Both the position numbers and the translations under genes were made by a program. Shown piece by piece: positions 25,075 through 34,060 of a DNA stretch of 64,000 nt (within the stretch, counting starts at the first letter, position 1; every line of letters begins with the position of its first letter). The notes beneath the pieces are model-generated. The model was not told the origin of the DNA. It saw only the letters and a program-made list of their open reading frames with translations, and did no database searches. Source of the DNA: Alphaproteobacteria bacterium (GTDB lineage Bacteria; Pseudomonadota; Alphaproteobacteria; Micavibrionales; Micavibrionaceae); assembly GCA_020848095.1 (NCBI GenBank), contig JADLAT010000015.1, positions 124,001 to 188,000 of the forward strand, written 5' to 3'.

Positions 25075-25836
25075 CTACGCGGCTTTTCTGCCGAGGCTGT
25101 TGACGAGTGTTTTAGCCTGATCAATGTCCGGCTTAATGCCAATAACTTTTTCTGCCGCCAGACTGGCCAGTTCTGCCGCTATGGCATTCATGTCACCCAT
25201 GGCCGCATTTGTGGCCTCTTCTATGGCTTCTTCTGTTTTTTGTGTCTCTTTTGTGGCGCGCAAAGAAAAGCTATCCATTTTCTTTCCGGTTTTTTTCTTG
25301 ATGTCTTCATCAACCTTTATAAAAAGCTCTGTGCATTTCTCTCGGGCTTCATTCAAAATCGTCTCATAGGCATTTCGAACGGAGGCCGCTTCTTCCTTTA
25401 GATGCTGAGCCGAATCAAGATCGCCCTGAATCTGGCTGCGCCGGTTTTCAATGGTGCTGGACAAATTGGGCAAAATCTTGCGGGCAAACACAAAATATAA
25501 AGCCAAAAACGTCAGGGCCAGCCAAAAAATCTGGCTGGGGAACCATGTCGGGTCCATCTGGGGCAGGCCAGATGTTGCGGCATGTCCCACATCGTGCCCG
25601 GCGGCGGCTGCATGACCAGCCATCTCAGCCGGATGGTCCGATAAAGGAACCTCCTCAATGGAAAGCAGAGGCAGCGCTTTAGGCAGCTGCAACGGCATGT
25701 CCGGCATAAAAGGGATGGTCGTAGCCGGTTCCGTGCTTTGTGGCACAGACGCCGGCTCACCCGTCGCAAAAGCCGGTGCCGCCGTCATAAACGGCAGCAG
25801 GGCTTTCACAAAGATATTTAAAAATAGTTTCTGCAT
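25075..25836 (-). CDS. atpG: ATP synthase F0 subunit b' with long N-terminal extension
   Basis: 253 aa, longer than the common 160-200. The first 25 residues look like a signal peptide with cleavage after AFA. A Pro/Ser/His-rich stretch follows (to about residue 93, including AAAAGHDVGHAATSG). The usual b' begins at about residue 95 (DPTWFPSQIFWLALTFLALY), followed by the membrane helix and a charged stalk helix (ENRRSQIQGDLDSAQHLKEE). It lies 12 bases before the b gene. The extension would face the periplasm. Confidence 0.92.
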   Translation of the reverse strand: MQKLFLNIFVKALLPFMTAAPAFATGEPASVPQSTEPATTIPFMPDMPLQLPKALPLLSIEEVPLSDHPAEMAGHAAAAGHDVGHAATSGLPQMDPTWFPSQIFWLALTFLALYFVFARKILPNLSSTIENRRSQIQGDLDSAQHLKEEAASVRNAYETILNEAREKCTELFIKVDEDIKKKTGKKMDSFSLRATKETQKTEEAIEEATNAAMGDMNAIAAELASLAAEKVIGIKPDIDQAKTLVNSLGRKAA

Positions 25837-25866
25837 CGGAGTTCAGAGGAGTCCCTTGCGTTCAGC

Positions 25867-26091
25867 CTATTTAAACAAAATCAGCAAGGACACGCCGAGT
25901 GCGAAAATAGCCAATGCTTCGGTAAGTGCGAAGAACAGAAGATATTTTCCGCCGAGGATTTCATCGGCCTTCGGGTTGCGGCCAATAGCCTCATTGTATG
26001 AGGAAAAGATCATGCCCAGACCAATCCCCACGCCAAACATGGGCAACAGGGCAATTGCAGCGGCAATCAATTTCGCAGATTCAAGTTCCAT
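25867..26091 (-). CDS. atpE: ATP synthase F0 subunit c
   Basis: 74 aa, two-helix hairpin that forms the rotor ring. Helix 1 carries the glycine motif GVGIGLGMIF; the polar loop has GRNPKADE; helix 2 has the ion-binding Glu58 in FALTEALAIFAL. No Na+-type pattern is obvious, so proton use is expected. Confidence 0.96.
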   Translation of the reverse strand: MELESAKLIAAAIALLPMFGVGIGLGMIFSSYNEAIGRNPKADEILGGKYLLFFALTEALAIFALGVSLLILFK

Positions 26092-26158
26092 AGTCTAACC
26101 TTCCTTTTTTCAGTTCACGGGTAGTGTTAAATAAAATCCCAGCGCGCATCCTACATAT

Positions 26159-26911
26159 TCAATGGTGAAGATCAACCGTATCTTTCAAATAAATACAGCT
26201 CAGGATCGCAAAAATATAGGCTTGCAGCAATGCAACGAGCAATTCGAGCGTTAGCAAAGCGACGTTAAAAACCATAGGCACCATGCCGGCCAGCACACCG
26301 CCAACGCCCAGCCCCAGCATCATGGTGCTGAATCCGGCGAAAACCTTAAGCATCAAGTGCCCGGCCATCATGTTGGCGAAAAGACGCAAGGCCAGCGTAA
26401 AGGGGCGCACCATAAAAGAGACAAGTTCCAGCGGAACAATAAGAAACTGCAGAGGCAACGGCACACCCGGCGGCGCAAAAAGAGAAAGAAAGCGCAGGCC
26501 ATGATTCATAAAGCCAAAAATCAAAACCGTTATAAACACCATGGCCGCCAGAGCGCCAGTAACGATAATATGGCTGGTATAAGTGAAAGAATAGGGGAGC
26601 AGCCCCAGCACGTTGCCCATCAGCACAACAATGAAAAGCGTGAAGATCATGGGGAAATACTGACGCCCATGTGAGCCGATATTATCACGCACCATGCCGG
26701 CGACGAACTCATAAAGCATTTCTGCAAAGGCTTGGAGACGGTCAGGCACAAGAGCCTGCTTGCGAATGGCAACTGAAAGCAATGTGGCGGAGGTCACAGC
26801 GCCAATAACCATCCAGAGTGCGGAATTGGTAAAAGACAGATCAACATCCAAACCATTAACATGGAAGGGGATAAGGGGCTGGATTACAAACTGATGAATA
26901 GGGTCGGCCAC
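26159..26911 (-). CDS. atpB: ATP synthase F0 subunit a
   Basis: 250 aa, stator proton channel with about five to six membrane helices. The essential Arg lies in FTLALRLFANMMAGH, and the last helix carries LLQAYIFAILSCIYL. It is placed between atpI and atpE as usual. F1 genes are absent from the window, as expected where F0 and F1 form separate operons. Confidence 0.96.
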   Translation of the reverse strand: MADPIHQFVIQPLIPFHVNGLDVDLSFTNSALWMVIGAVTSATLLSVAIRKQALVPDRLQAFAEMLYEFVAGMVRDNIGSHGRQYFPMIFTLFIVVLMGNVLGLLPYSFTYTSHIIVTGALAAMVFITVLIFGFMNHGLRFLSLFAPPGVPLPLQFLIVPLELVSFMVRPFTLALRLFANMMAGHLMLKVFAGFSTMMLGLGVGGVLAGMVPMVFNVALLTLELLVALLQAYIFAILSCIYLKDTVDLHH

Positions 26912-26937
26912 GGTGTTTTTTCTCTACAGCGTTATAT

Positions 26938-27297
26938 TTAATCTTCGTCAGGTTTCAATTCTGGCGCTTTTCTAACCTCTTTTCTTCGTTTGTGCAACTC
27001 CGAATATCCAACGGCGGAGCCCAAATTTTTAGAAGCCCTAAAGATACTCAAAAATCCGGCGCCAACGCCGATCATGAAAAGCAGGATAAAAAACAAGGGC
27101 ATCGTACCCAGCCATTGGTCCAGCCAGTAGCCAATAAAGGCGGAAAAGCCGATGGAGGCTACAAACTCCATGCCGGCCTGCATGCCGGCTTTGTTATTTA
27201 ATTCGCGGCGGATGCGCGTTTTTTCCTGCTCATCGGCCTCTTTGCCATACCGGGCTTCCTTTATTTTCTGCTCCAGATCTTGAATATCGTTGTTCAT
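26938..27297 (-). CDS. atpI: ATP synthase accessory protein AtpI
   Basis: 119 aa from the ATG at 27297 (MNNDIQDL), five bases after the smc stop; an upstream in-frame start would overlap smc. The charged N-terminal half (KIKEARYGKEADEQEKTR) is followed by two helices (GMEFVASIGFSAFIGYWLDQ and MPLFFILLFMIGVGAGFLSI) and a basic tail. It aids assembly of the c-ring in the family. Confidence 0.9.
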   Translation of the reverse strand: MNNDIQDLEQKIKEARYGKEADEQEKTRIRRELNNKAGMQAGMEFVASIGFSAFIGYWLDQWLGTMPLFFILLFMIGVGAGFLSIFRASKNLGSAVGYSELHKRRKEVRKAPELKPDED

Positions 27298-27301
27298 ATT
27301 T

Positions 27302-30300
27302 TTATGCCGCTTCGCCGATAAAGTTGAAAGATTGCTGGAGATCCACAGACACAAGCTGCGATATGCCTTTTTCCGCCATGGTCACCCCATAAAGCCGGTC
27401 CATACGCGCCATAGTCAGCCTGTGGTGCGTAATCACCATAAAACGGGTCTCTCCACGGGCAGCGATTTCCTCCAGCAGCGTGCAGACCCGGTCCACATTC
27501 GCATCATCCAGCGGCGCATCAATCTCATCAAGTACACAAATCGGCGAAGGGTTGGTCAAAAACATTGCAAAAATCAGGGCGATGGAAGCCATCGTTTGCT
27601 CTCCGCCGGAGAGCAGGGACAGCGATTGCAAAGATTTTCCGGGTGGCTGCGCAAAAATTTCAAGCCCCGCCCCAAGAACATCCTCGGAATCGATCAGGGC
27701 CAGATAAGCCTGCCCTCCGCCAAAAAGGCGCATAAAGAGGTTTTGAAAATGCGCGTTCACGTGCTCGAACGCGGTCAGTAAGCGTTCTCGGGCTTCTTTG
27801 TTGATTTTTTGAATAGCCCCGCGCAGCTCCTCAATGGCTTGGATGAGGTCATTGCGCTCATTCAAAAGCGTTGTAACTTCTTTTTCCAGAGCTTGAGCCT
27901 CATCATCGGCCCGCAGATTTACAGGGCCAATAGCATCGCGCTCTTTAATCAGTTTTTCTTTTTTCTGCTTTGTAATGTCTAAAGGCTCTGACGTGGTTTT
28001 TGTGTCCAGAGCCAAATGAGCACTCAACTCCTGAGGCGGGGTGTCGAATTTCTCGGTAATGGCTTGAGCCATAGCGTGCTGTTGCTCCTGAAGAGAGGAG
28101 AACATAGCCTGTGCATGTGCGCGGGCTTCACGCGATTCACCAAGGCGGCTTTCTGCCTCTCGTAAGGCTTTGCTGCTTTCCTCAACCGCGTTTTCAGTGG
28201 CGTTAAGTTTCTCCGCAGCCTCGGCCCGGTGTTTTTCTGCCGCTGAAATCTGGTCCAGAAGCACGGTTTTATCGGCTTCAAAATCTGCAGGCTGCGCCAG
28301 CATCGCCGCCAGTTTTTCTGCCAGCGTATTTTTGCGCTCTTCCATCTGCTTGATACGTTCGCGCGCGCGGATGGTCCGGTTTTGAAGGTTCAGCCGTTCA
28401 TCGGCAATGGCGTGCAAACGGGCATTTCTCGTGTTGCGCCTTTGAAGGAATTGGTCACAGGCCCGCACAGCTTCGGTATGGGCGGCGCGGGCTTCGCTCA
28501 AGGTTTCTTTCAGCTGTTCAAGCTGGGCATCTTTATCCGCTTGCGAGTCCTGATCATAAGCTTCAAGGGCGTTTTGATCCACGAGTATAAGCTTTTCAAG
28601 CTCGGCAAGGTCGTCCTGAGCCAGCGTTAGAATATCCTCAAGACGGTTTTTTTCGCTCTCCGTACGCGCTTGCGCTTCACGATGCGTGGACCAGTCCATA
28701 CGCATTTTGGTTAAATCTGATTCTATGGTCTGTTTTTGCGCATTAAAGGATTTAAGGGCGTTTTGCGTTTTTTCCTGTTCAATGAGCTTTTTCTCAAGCG
28801 TTTTTCGGGCCTGATCCACCAGCGCCTCAATCTGCGGGCGTTTTTTAACCAGTTCTTTAAGGCGATTCTGCCGCTCCAGCGTTTGCGCATGGCGATCCGG
28901 CGCATTGGCCTTGATTGTAAAGCCGTCCCAGCGCCAATAGGTTCCGTTTTTGGAAACCAGCGCCTGCCCCGGTAAAAGGGCTTTGTACATTTTCTCACCA
29001 AACTCCTCGGTTTCAACAATCCCGATCTGGCTTAATGCGGCATGCAGGGCCTTGGGCGCTTTTACGTGTGGCAAAAGGGGCTTTATCTTATCGGGCAGGG
29101 CGGGCAGGGCCGCTTGCGCCGGGCCGCGCTCCAGCCATACGGCGGTGGCTTTTTCATCCAGCGAGGCCATGAGCGAATCGCCCAGCGCCCGCGAAAGCGC
29201 TTTTTCAAAACCTTTGTCGGGGGACATGGCGCTCAATACCGGAGGAAAGCTTTCCCCGGATGTGGCGTTCAGAAAATTCTCCAGCATCCCCAGTTCAGTA
29301 TTAAATTCGGATTTGCTGTTTTCTAAGGCGTTCAGGGATGTCCGGGCGGAATCAATTTCCTGAGCCAGCCTCTCAAGCGCAGCTTGCGTTTGCTGGCTCG
29401 CGCCCTGAGTTTGCTCGGCTTGTTCAACCAAAGTTCGGATATTGTTTTCAAAATCAGCAACCGGCGCGGTGGGCTGCTCCAGCAAAGCGTCTTTTTGTTT
29501 CTGCGCCGTATCGCGGCGCTCCTCAAGCGTGCGGCGGCGCGTAGTATTGCTTTGCAGGCGCTGCTCCAGCGCGGTTTTACGCGCGCGTGTTTCTGCTGCG
29601 CCTTGCATCAGAGCGGTAAAACGCTCCTCCAGAATCAGAACTTTTTGCTCAAGCGCCCCTCTGGCAATGTCCTTTTCTTCAAATCCGCCTTCTTCTGTTT
29701 TTTGCTCGTTCAGGATTTTGACGTTTTCCTGTTCCATACGCTCCAGCGTTTCCACATTCTCGCGCAGACTTTGCGCTTCGTGGGTATGGTCATTTTCGCT
29801 TTGCGCCAGCTGGCTTCGTGTTTCCTGAATGGCCTGACCAATGCGGGCGGTTTCATCATCCAGCCGCTGTAGTGCCAGTTTCTTGGTCTGCAAGGCGGCG
29901 GCCAGCTCCGCTTCCTTTTGCCGAAGTTGCGGCAGGTCCAAAGCCTGCGTCGTTTGCGTTTTGGTGAGCTGTGTAACAGCGCCAAGGCGCTCTGCCACTT
30001 GCGATTCTGCTGTTTCAAAGGCAGTGCGTGTGACCTTCATGCGCTCTTCAAGCGCGCTCCATTCCAACCAGGACACAAGAATTTCCATCTGCCGGATCTG
30101 TGCGCTCAGATTGCGGTAGCGGGCGGCCTGCCGGGCCTGTCGCTTTAGCGCGCCCAGACGATCTTCCATGCTGCCCAGAATATCTTCAATGCGCAAAAGA
30201 TTGGCATCGGCGGCTTTGAGGCGCAGCTCCGCTTCGTGCCTGCGCACGTAAAGCCCGGATATCCCGGCTGATTCCTCAAGGATAAGACGGCGATCCTGTG

Positions 30301-30772
30301 GCTTGGAATTAATGATCTGGGTGATCCGCCCTTGCGACACCAGCGCCGGGGAATTAGCGCCGGTTACCGTATCGGCGAATAACATCTGGACGTCCCGTGC
30401 CCGTACGGTACGACCATTTATTTTGTAGGAAGATCCGCGGTCGCGCTCAATCCTGCGGATAATCTCTATCTCATCGCTTCCGTTCCATGCGGCGGGGGCC
30501 TTGCGCGTTGTGTTATCCAGAACGAGGGAAACTTCGGCGAGATTGCGGTTGGTACGCTTGGCTGTACCGTTGAAGATTACGTCTTCCATCCCGTCGCCAC
30601 GCATGCGCTTGGCGGAGTTTTCTCCCATTACCCAGCGCAGGGCTTCAACGAGATTGGATTTGCCGCAGCCATTCGGGCCGACAACACCGTTCAGCCCGGC
30701 GGCAATCTCTATCTCCGTCCGGTCCGCAAAAGATTTGAATCCGTGGATACGCAGCTTGGTGAATTGAATCAT
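27302..30772 (-). CDS. smc: Chromosome segregation protein SMC
   Basis: 1156 aa. Ring-forming ATPase that compacts and separates chromosomes. Walker A GVVGPNGCGKSNLVEALRW sits at the N-terminus. Two long coiled coils flank a hinge at about residues 500-640. The signature motif LSGGEQTMASIALIFAMF and Walker B CVLDEIDAPLDDANV are at the C-terminus. The preceding gene is a DsbA-like thioredoxin, the usual alphaproteobacterial neighbour, and atpI follows directly. scpA and scpB are not in the window. Confidence 0.97.
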   Translation of the reverse strand: MIQFTKLRIHGFKSFADRTEIEIAAGLNGVVGPNGCGKSNLVEALRWVMGENSAKRMRGDGMEDVIFNGTAKRTNRNLAEVSLVLDNTTRKAPAAWNGSDEIEIIRRIERDRGSSYKINGRTVRARDVQMLFADTVTGANSPALVSQGRITQIINSKPQDRRLILEESAGISGLYVRRHEAELRLKAADANLLRIEDILGSMEDRLGALKRQARQAARYRNLSAQIRQMEILVSWLEWSALEERMKVTRTAFETAESQVAERLGAVTQLTKTQTTQALDLPQLRQKEAELAAALQTKKLALQRLDDETARIGQAIQETRSQLAQSENDHTHEAQSLRENVETLERMEQENVKILNEQKTEEGGFEEKDIARGALEQKVLILEERFTALMQGAAETRARKTALEQRLQSNTTRRRTLEERRDTAQKQKDALLEQPTAPVADFENNIRTLVEQAEQTQGASQQTQAALERLAQEIDSARTSLNALENSKSEFNTELGMLENFLNATSGESFPPVLSAMSPDKGFEKALSRALGDSLMASLDEKATAVWLERGPAQAALPALPDKIKPLLPHVKAPKALHAALSQIGIVETEEFGEKMYKALLPGQALVSKNGTYWRWDGFTIKANAPDRHAQTLERQNRLKELVKKRPQIEALVDQARKTLEKKLIEQEKTQNALKSFNAQKQTIESDLTKMRMDWSTHREAQARTESEKNRLEDILTLAQDDLAELEKLILVDQNALEAYDQDSQADKDAQLEQLKETLSEARAAHTEAVRACDQFLQRRNTRNARLHAIADERLNLQNRTIRARERIKQMEERKNTLAEKLAAMLAQPADFEADKTVLLDQISAAEKHRAEAAEKLNATENAVEESSKALREAESRLGESREARAHAQAMFSSLQEQQHAMAQAITEKFDTPPQELSAHLALDTKTTSEPLDITKQKKEKLIKERDAIGPVNLRADDEAQALEKEVTTLLNERNDLIQAIEELRGAIQKINKEARERLLTAFEHVNAHFQNLFMRLFGGGQAYLALIDSEDVLGAGLEIFAQPPGKSLQSLSLLSGGEQTMASIALIFAMFLTNPSPICVLDEIDAPLDDANVDRVCTLLEEIAARGETRFMVITHHRLTMARMDRLYGVTMAEKGISQLVSVDLQQSFNFIGEAA

Positions 30773-30782
30773 GCGCGCCCGA

Positions 30783-31589
30783 TCATTCGCCCCCGGTCAA
30801 TTCGCCTTCAGCTGATGTGTTCTCGTCCGGGGTTGATTCTTCCTTCAAGGACTCCACAGATTTTTGCAGCTCTTGTTCAAATTTATCGTAAGGCATCGCG
30901 CCGGAAAGGACAGCACGGTTGTTAATTACAAAGCTGGGGGTCGCACTGATCTCCCACTGCTGCTGCACCGCTTTCATGCGCTCGATCAGCGCATCGCGCA
31001 AAGGCTCATTCTTGAGGCAGGAATCTGCCTCCTGCGCGCTCAGCCCAAACGATTCGGCCTTTGTTTTAAGCAGGCTCTCATAATTCGTCTCATAGGCCCA
31101 CGCGCCTTGATCTGCAAACAACGCGCCGACAAAGTCGAAATAACGATCCTCCGGAACGCAGCGCGAGAGCATGGAAGCGCTCAAGGCCGGCGCATTTAAC
31201 GGGAAGTCAGAAAAAACCAGATAGGCTTTGCCCGTATCGATATAGTTGGTTTTCAGTGCTTTGAAGGTGTCGTTGTGAAAATGGGCGCAGTGGCTGCATG
31301 TGAATGAAGCATGCTCACTGATTTTTATGGGGGCGGACGTATCGCCTAAAACGCGCTCTTTGGTGGCAAGTTCCAGATTAAAGGTAGCAGGGGTGCCCGA
31401 AGCTGCCGCATCGGTACTCGGCTCTTCTGCGGCTTGATCCGCAGTCTCATCCGTCGCAGGGGGCGGCAATTCAATAGGGCCAAGCGATATGTAATAGGCC
31501 GTTCCAAGAACCACCAGCAGCAATAAAGCGAGCAGGAATACCCGGCTCTCGGACTTCTTCTTTGGTTGTGTGGTTTCTGGTTCGGTCAT
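30783..31589 (-). CDS. DsbA family thiol-disulfide oxidoreductase, membrane anchored
   Basis: 268 aa. One N-terminal membrane helix (about residues 15-36), a Pro/Ala/Glu linker, then a thioredoxin fold with active site CSHC in HASFTCSHCAHFHND and the cis-Pro loop SATPSFVIN. The spacing fits a periplasmic DsbA/BdbD-like protein. The C-terminal 25 residues are acidic and low complexity. It is placed 10 bases before smc. Confidence 0.93.
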   Translation of the reverse strand: MTEPETTQPKKKSESRVFLLALLLLVVLGTAYYISLGPIELPPPATDETADQAAEEPSTDAAASGTPATFNLELATKERVLGDTSAPIKISEHASFTCSHCAHFHNDTFKALKTNYIDTGKAYLVFSDFPLNAPALSASMLSRCVPEDRYFDFVGALFADQGAWAYETNYESLLKTKAESFGLSAQEADSCLKNEPLRDALIERMKAVQQQWEISATPSFVINNRAVLSGAMPYDKFEQELQKSVESLKEESTPDENTSAEGELTGGE

Positions 31590-31700
31590 AGTGCGTTCTC
31601 CTTATTGAATGATCTTGCCCATTTTATTCTTGCGATAAAAGATTCCGGGATTAAACCCAGCCAAGCACCATTTTGTTTTGAAATACAATAGGAAATTCCA

Positions 31701-31730
31701 TTAAAGGGGGCGGTTTGTCAAGAAAACCGC
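31701..31730 (-). terminator. Possible weak terminator after the OmpA-like gene
   Basis: Seven-bp stem GCGGTTT/AAACCGC (31710-31716 with 31724-31730) and a 7-base loop. On the minus strand it is followed by a C run and only three T. It sits 36 bases past the stop at 31767. The rest of 31590-31709 holds no gene I can see. Confidence 0.3.
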
Positions 31731-31766
31731 GCTGCGAATGCAGGTTTATCCACATGCGCTGGGCTG

Positions 31767-32156
31767 CTATTTTGCCGAAAAGCGCAACTCCACTTTGTTT
31801 TCCGTCTCATCCGGCACGCCGCCGCCCATGGGAAATATAAGGAGCCGATTATCCTCAATTCCCGCTTTTTTAAGGTGCTCGGCGACCGCAAGTGCTCTGG
31901 AGAGCGAAAGGCGGCGGGGTGTGCTTTGTCCGCGAACATCTGCGGGCGCAAAGCCCCGAATTTCAAGGCGTGATGATGCGTCTTTTTGCAGAGACGGTAA
32001 AATCAGATTATCCAGCATTCCGGCCTGCTCCGTGCTGAGCACGGTAGATTCGCCATCATAACGCAGGGTCAGCGGTTTGGAATCATCCGCCCGCAAAGGG
32101 CTGAAGATCAGGAGGAAGGTTATGGTGAAGAACAGCGGTACGATTATTTTAGGCAT
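31767..32156 (-). CDS. Small OmpA-like periplasmic protein
   Basis: 129 aa. A signal peptide (cleavage near residue 23, after LRA) precedes one OmpA-C-like peptidoglycan-binding domain: LEIRGFAPADVRGQSTPRRLSLSRALAVA matches the region where OmpA-type domains bind diaminopimelate (the Asp and Arg are present). The end, KVELRFSAK, is typical. No beta-barrel or lipobox is seen. It follows suhB by 19 bases. Confidence 0.82.
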   Translation of the reverse strand: MPKIIVPLFFTITFLLIFSPLRADDSKPLTLRYDGESTVLSTEQAGMLDNLILPSLQKDASSRLEIRGFAPADVRGQSTPRRLSLSRALAVAEHLKKAGIEDNRLLIFPMGGGVPDETENKVELRFSAK

Positions 32157-32175
32157 TTTGACCCCGGTATAGTCC

Positions 32176-32973
32176 TCAGGCGTCTTTTAATATCTTTTTA
32201 AGCTCGAGAAATAACGGGCCGTTTGCGGCCAGAATACATCCCGTCTCCAAAGGTGAGCTTCTGTCATTATCAAGATCGCTTATCAGCCCACCAGCCTCGC
32301 GAACGATCAACATCCCCGCGGCGATGTCCCAGGGTTTGAGATCACGCTCCCAAAAACCTTCATAGCGCCCGGCGGCAACATAGGCCAGATCGAGCGCGGC
32401 GGCCCCGAAGCGGCGCAATCCGGGTGCAACACCAAGAACGGCTTGATATTCTCTCATAAACTGCGCTCTGGCTTCCACCGCGCGGCGCGGGGAACCTGTG
32501 GCGATTGCCGCCTGCATGAGGTCTGTGCGTCCCGAAACGCGCAAACGCTTACGGCGCATAAATGCTCCGCCATTTTTTTGTGCGGTAAATAATTCGTCTT
32601 TGATCGGGTCGAGAATAACCCCGGCAATCATCTCGCCTTCAACCTCAAGGCCGATGGAAATGCACCAGTGCGGTATGCCGTGAAGGAAATTGGTCGTGCC
32701 GTCCAACGGGTCAATGATCCAGCGGCAGCTTTTATTCTCTCCTTCAACCACACCGCTTTCTTCCATAAGAAAGCTGTAATCCGGGCGGGCTTTACGAAGC
32801 TCTTCGAAAATCACGCTCTCGGCGCGGCGGTCGGCGGCGCTAACAAAATCACCGGGTCCCTTGCGGGAAACCTGAAGCTGCTCGACTTCGCCGAAGTCGC
32901 GGATAAGCCCGCGCGCAGCCTTCTCGGCGGCTTTCACCATGACAGAAAGTTCGGGGGAGGAGGTCACAGCCAT
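32176..32973 (-). CDS. Inositol monophosphatase family protein (SuhB-like)
   Basis: 265 aa. Lithium-sensitive phosphatase fold. Metal-binding motifs: EESG at about residue 66, WIIDPLDGTTNFLHGIPHW and ERDLKPWDIAAGMLIVREAGG. In E. coli SuhB also binds NusA in rRNA antitermination, which may or may not hold here. It starts 3 bases after the efp stop, in the same transcript. Confidence 0.93.
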   Translation of the reverse strand: MAVTSSPELSVMVKAAEKAARGLIRDFGEVEQLQVSRKGPGDFVSAADRRAESVIFEELRKARPDYSFLMEESGVVEGENKSCRWIIDPLDGTTNFLHGIPHWCISIGLEVEGEMIAGVILDPIKDELFTAQKNGGAFMRRKRLRVSGRTDLMQAAIATGSPRRAVEARAQFMREYQAVLGVAPGLRRFGAAALDLAYVAAGRYEGFWERDLKPWDIAAGMLIVREAGGLISDLDNDRSSPLETGCILAANGPLFLELKKILKDA

Positions 32974-32976
32974 AAA

Positions 32977-33543
32977 TTAATCCTTCGCTCTCTCGACATA
33001 GGAACCATCTTCGGTCCGAATGACGATGCGCGTTCCGGCCTCGATATGGGGCGGAACCATAATCCGCTCTCCATTGGAGACAATAGCGGGCTTATAGGAC
33101 GTCGTGGCCGTTTGGCCCTTGATGACCGGCTCGGCCTCGGTAATTTCCAAAGTAACCATATCGGGCAGGGTAACGCCCAGCGGGTCGCCTTCAAAGCTCT
33201 CCACTTCGCAAATCATACCCTCCTGCAGGAAAACGGCAGCATAGCCGATAACCTCTTTTTTGATGGAAATCTGCTCAAATGTACCTTGGTGCATGAAGTG
33301 GTAGGTATCATCATCGGCATAAAGAAACTGGTACTCTTCCTGATCAAGACGCACACGCTCCACGGTTTCTTGCGTGCGGAACCGAACGTTATCTTTGTTG
33401 CCTGTGCGAATGTCGCGCATTTCGATCTGGGAGACAGACGCACCTTTTCCCGGCTGCAGGATCTCGTTTTTGACGATGACCCAGAGCTTGTTGTTGTATT
33501 CAATAACATTGCCTCTTCTAAGGCTGATTGCTGTGACTTTCAT
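32977..33543 (-). CDS. efp: Translation elongation factor P
   Basis: 188 aa, normal length. Rescues ribosomes stalled at polyproline. The tip loop reads LQPGKGASV with Lys33 at the position that is lysylated in the EpmAB system. KOW, OB and C-terminal domains are all present (the last ends EDGSYVERAKD). Its ATG overlaps the stop of dciA by one base (TAATG), implying coupled translation. Confidence 0.97.
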   Translation of the reverse strand: MKVTAISLRRGNVIEYNNKLWVIVKNEILQPGKGASVSQIEMRDIRTGNKDNVRFRTQETVERVRLDQEEYQFLYADDDTYHFMHQGTFEQISIKKEVIGYAAVFLQEGMICEVESFEGDPLGVTLPDMVTLEITEAEPVIKGQTATTSYKPAIVSNGERIMVPPHIEAGTRIVIRTEDGSYVERAKD

Positions 33544-34016
33544 TATCTGTTTTCCGCTAAAATGGCCTGTCCAAGGTTTTCAAGTTTTACCCGAATGTCC
33601 GCATCCGCGACATCCTCAAGTATAAGGGATAAATGCTTTTTTTTCTCGCCCGTCAAGGGCTGCACAGTTTTTTTTCGTCGCCGTGTCAGGCCGGAGGCAT
33701 TAACGGGCGTATTGATAAAACGAATGCCGGTGATCCAGCTTTCGCCAAAAATCTGGTTGATGCGGGCAAGTATCAAATCTTTTTGATAATGGAGAAGCGT
33801 GGCATCGGCGCTGCTGGCGGCGATCTCCAGAACAGCATCAGGCTTTGCCGCATGCTCTTTCTTCTTGCGGTAGTGAATTTTCATCGGCTGGGCTTTATCC
33901 GCAAGCTTTGTACCGACAATATCATTCCAATGGTTCACAATGCGCCCCAGCGCGATATATTTGCGCTCAAAGCTTTTTCCTGCTACGCGGGCAGTGGCTT
34001 CTGATAAAGGTCGCAT
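33543..34016 (-). CDS. dciA: DUF721 protein, DciA-type helicase loader
   Basis: 157 aa. DciA loads the DnaB replicative helicase in bacteria without DnaC. The DUF721 domain is N-terminal (GRIVNHWNDIVGTKLADKAQP). The C-terminal half is basic and less conserved (GLTRRRKKTVQPL). It diverges from mutY across 44 bases, the usual arrangement in this class, and is followed by efp. Confidence 0.87.
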   Translation of the reverse strand: MRPLSEATARVAGKSFERKYIALGRIVNHWNDIVGTKLADKAQPMKIHYRKKKEHAAKPDAVLEIAASSADATLLHYQKDLILARINQIFGESWITGIRFINTPVNASGLTRRRKKTVQPLTGEKKKHLSLILEDVADADIRVKLENLGQAILAENR

Positions 34017-34060
34017 GATTTTTTAACGTCCGGGTTCTCGGTTAATCCAGAAAGACAAGC

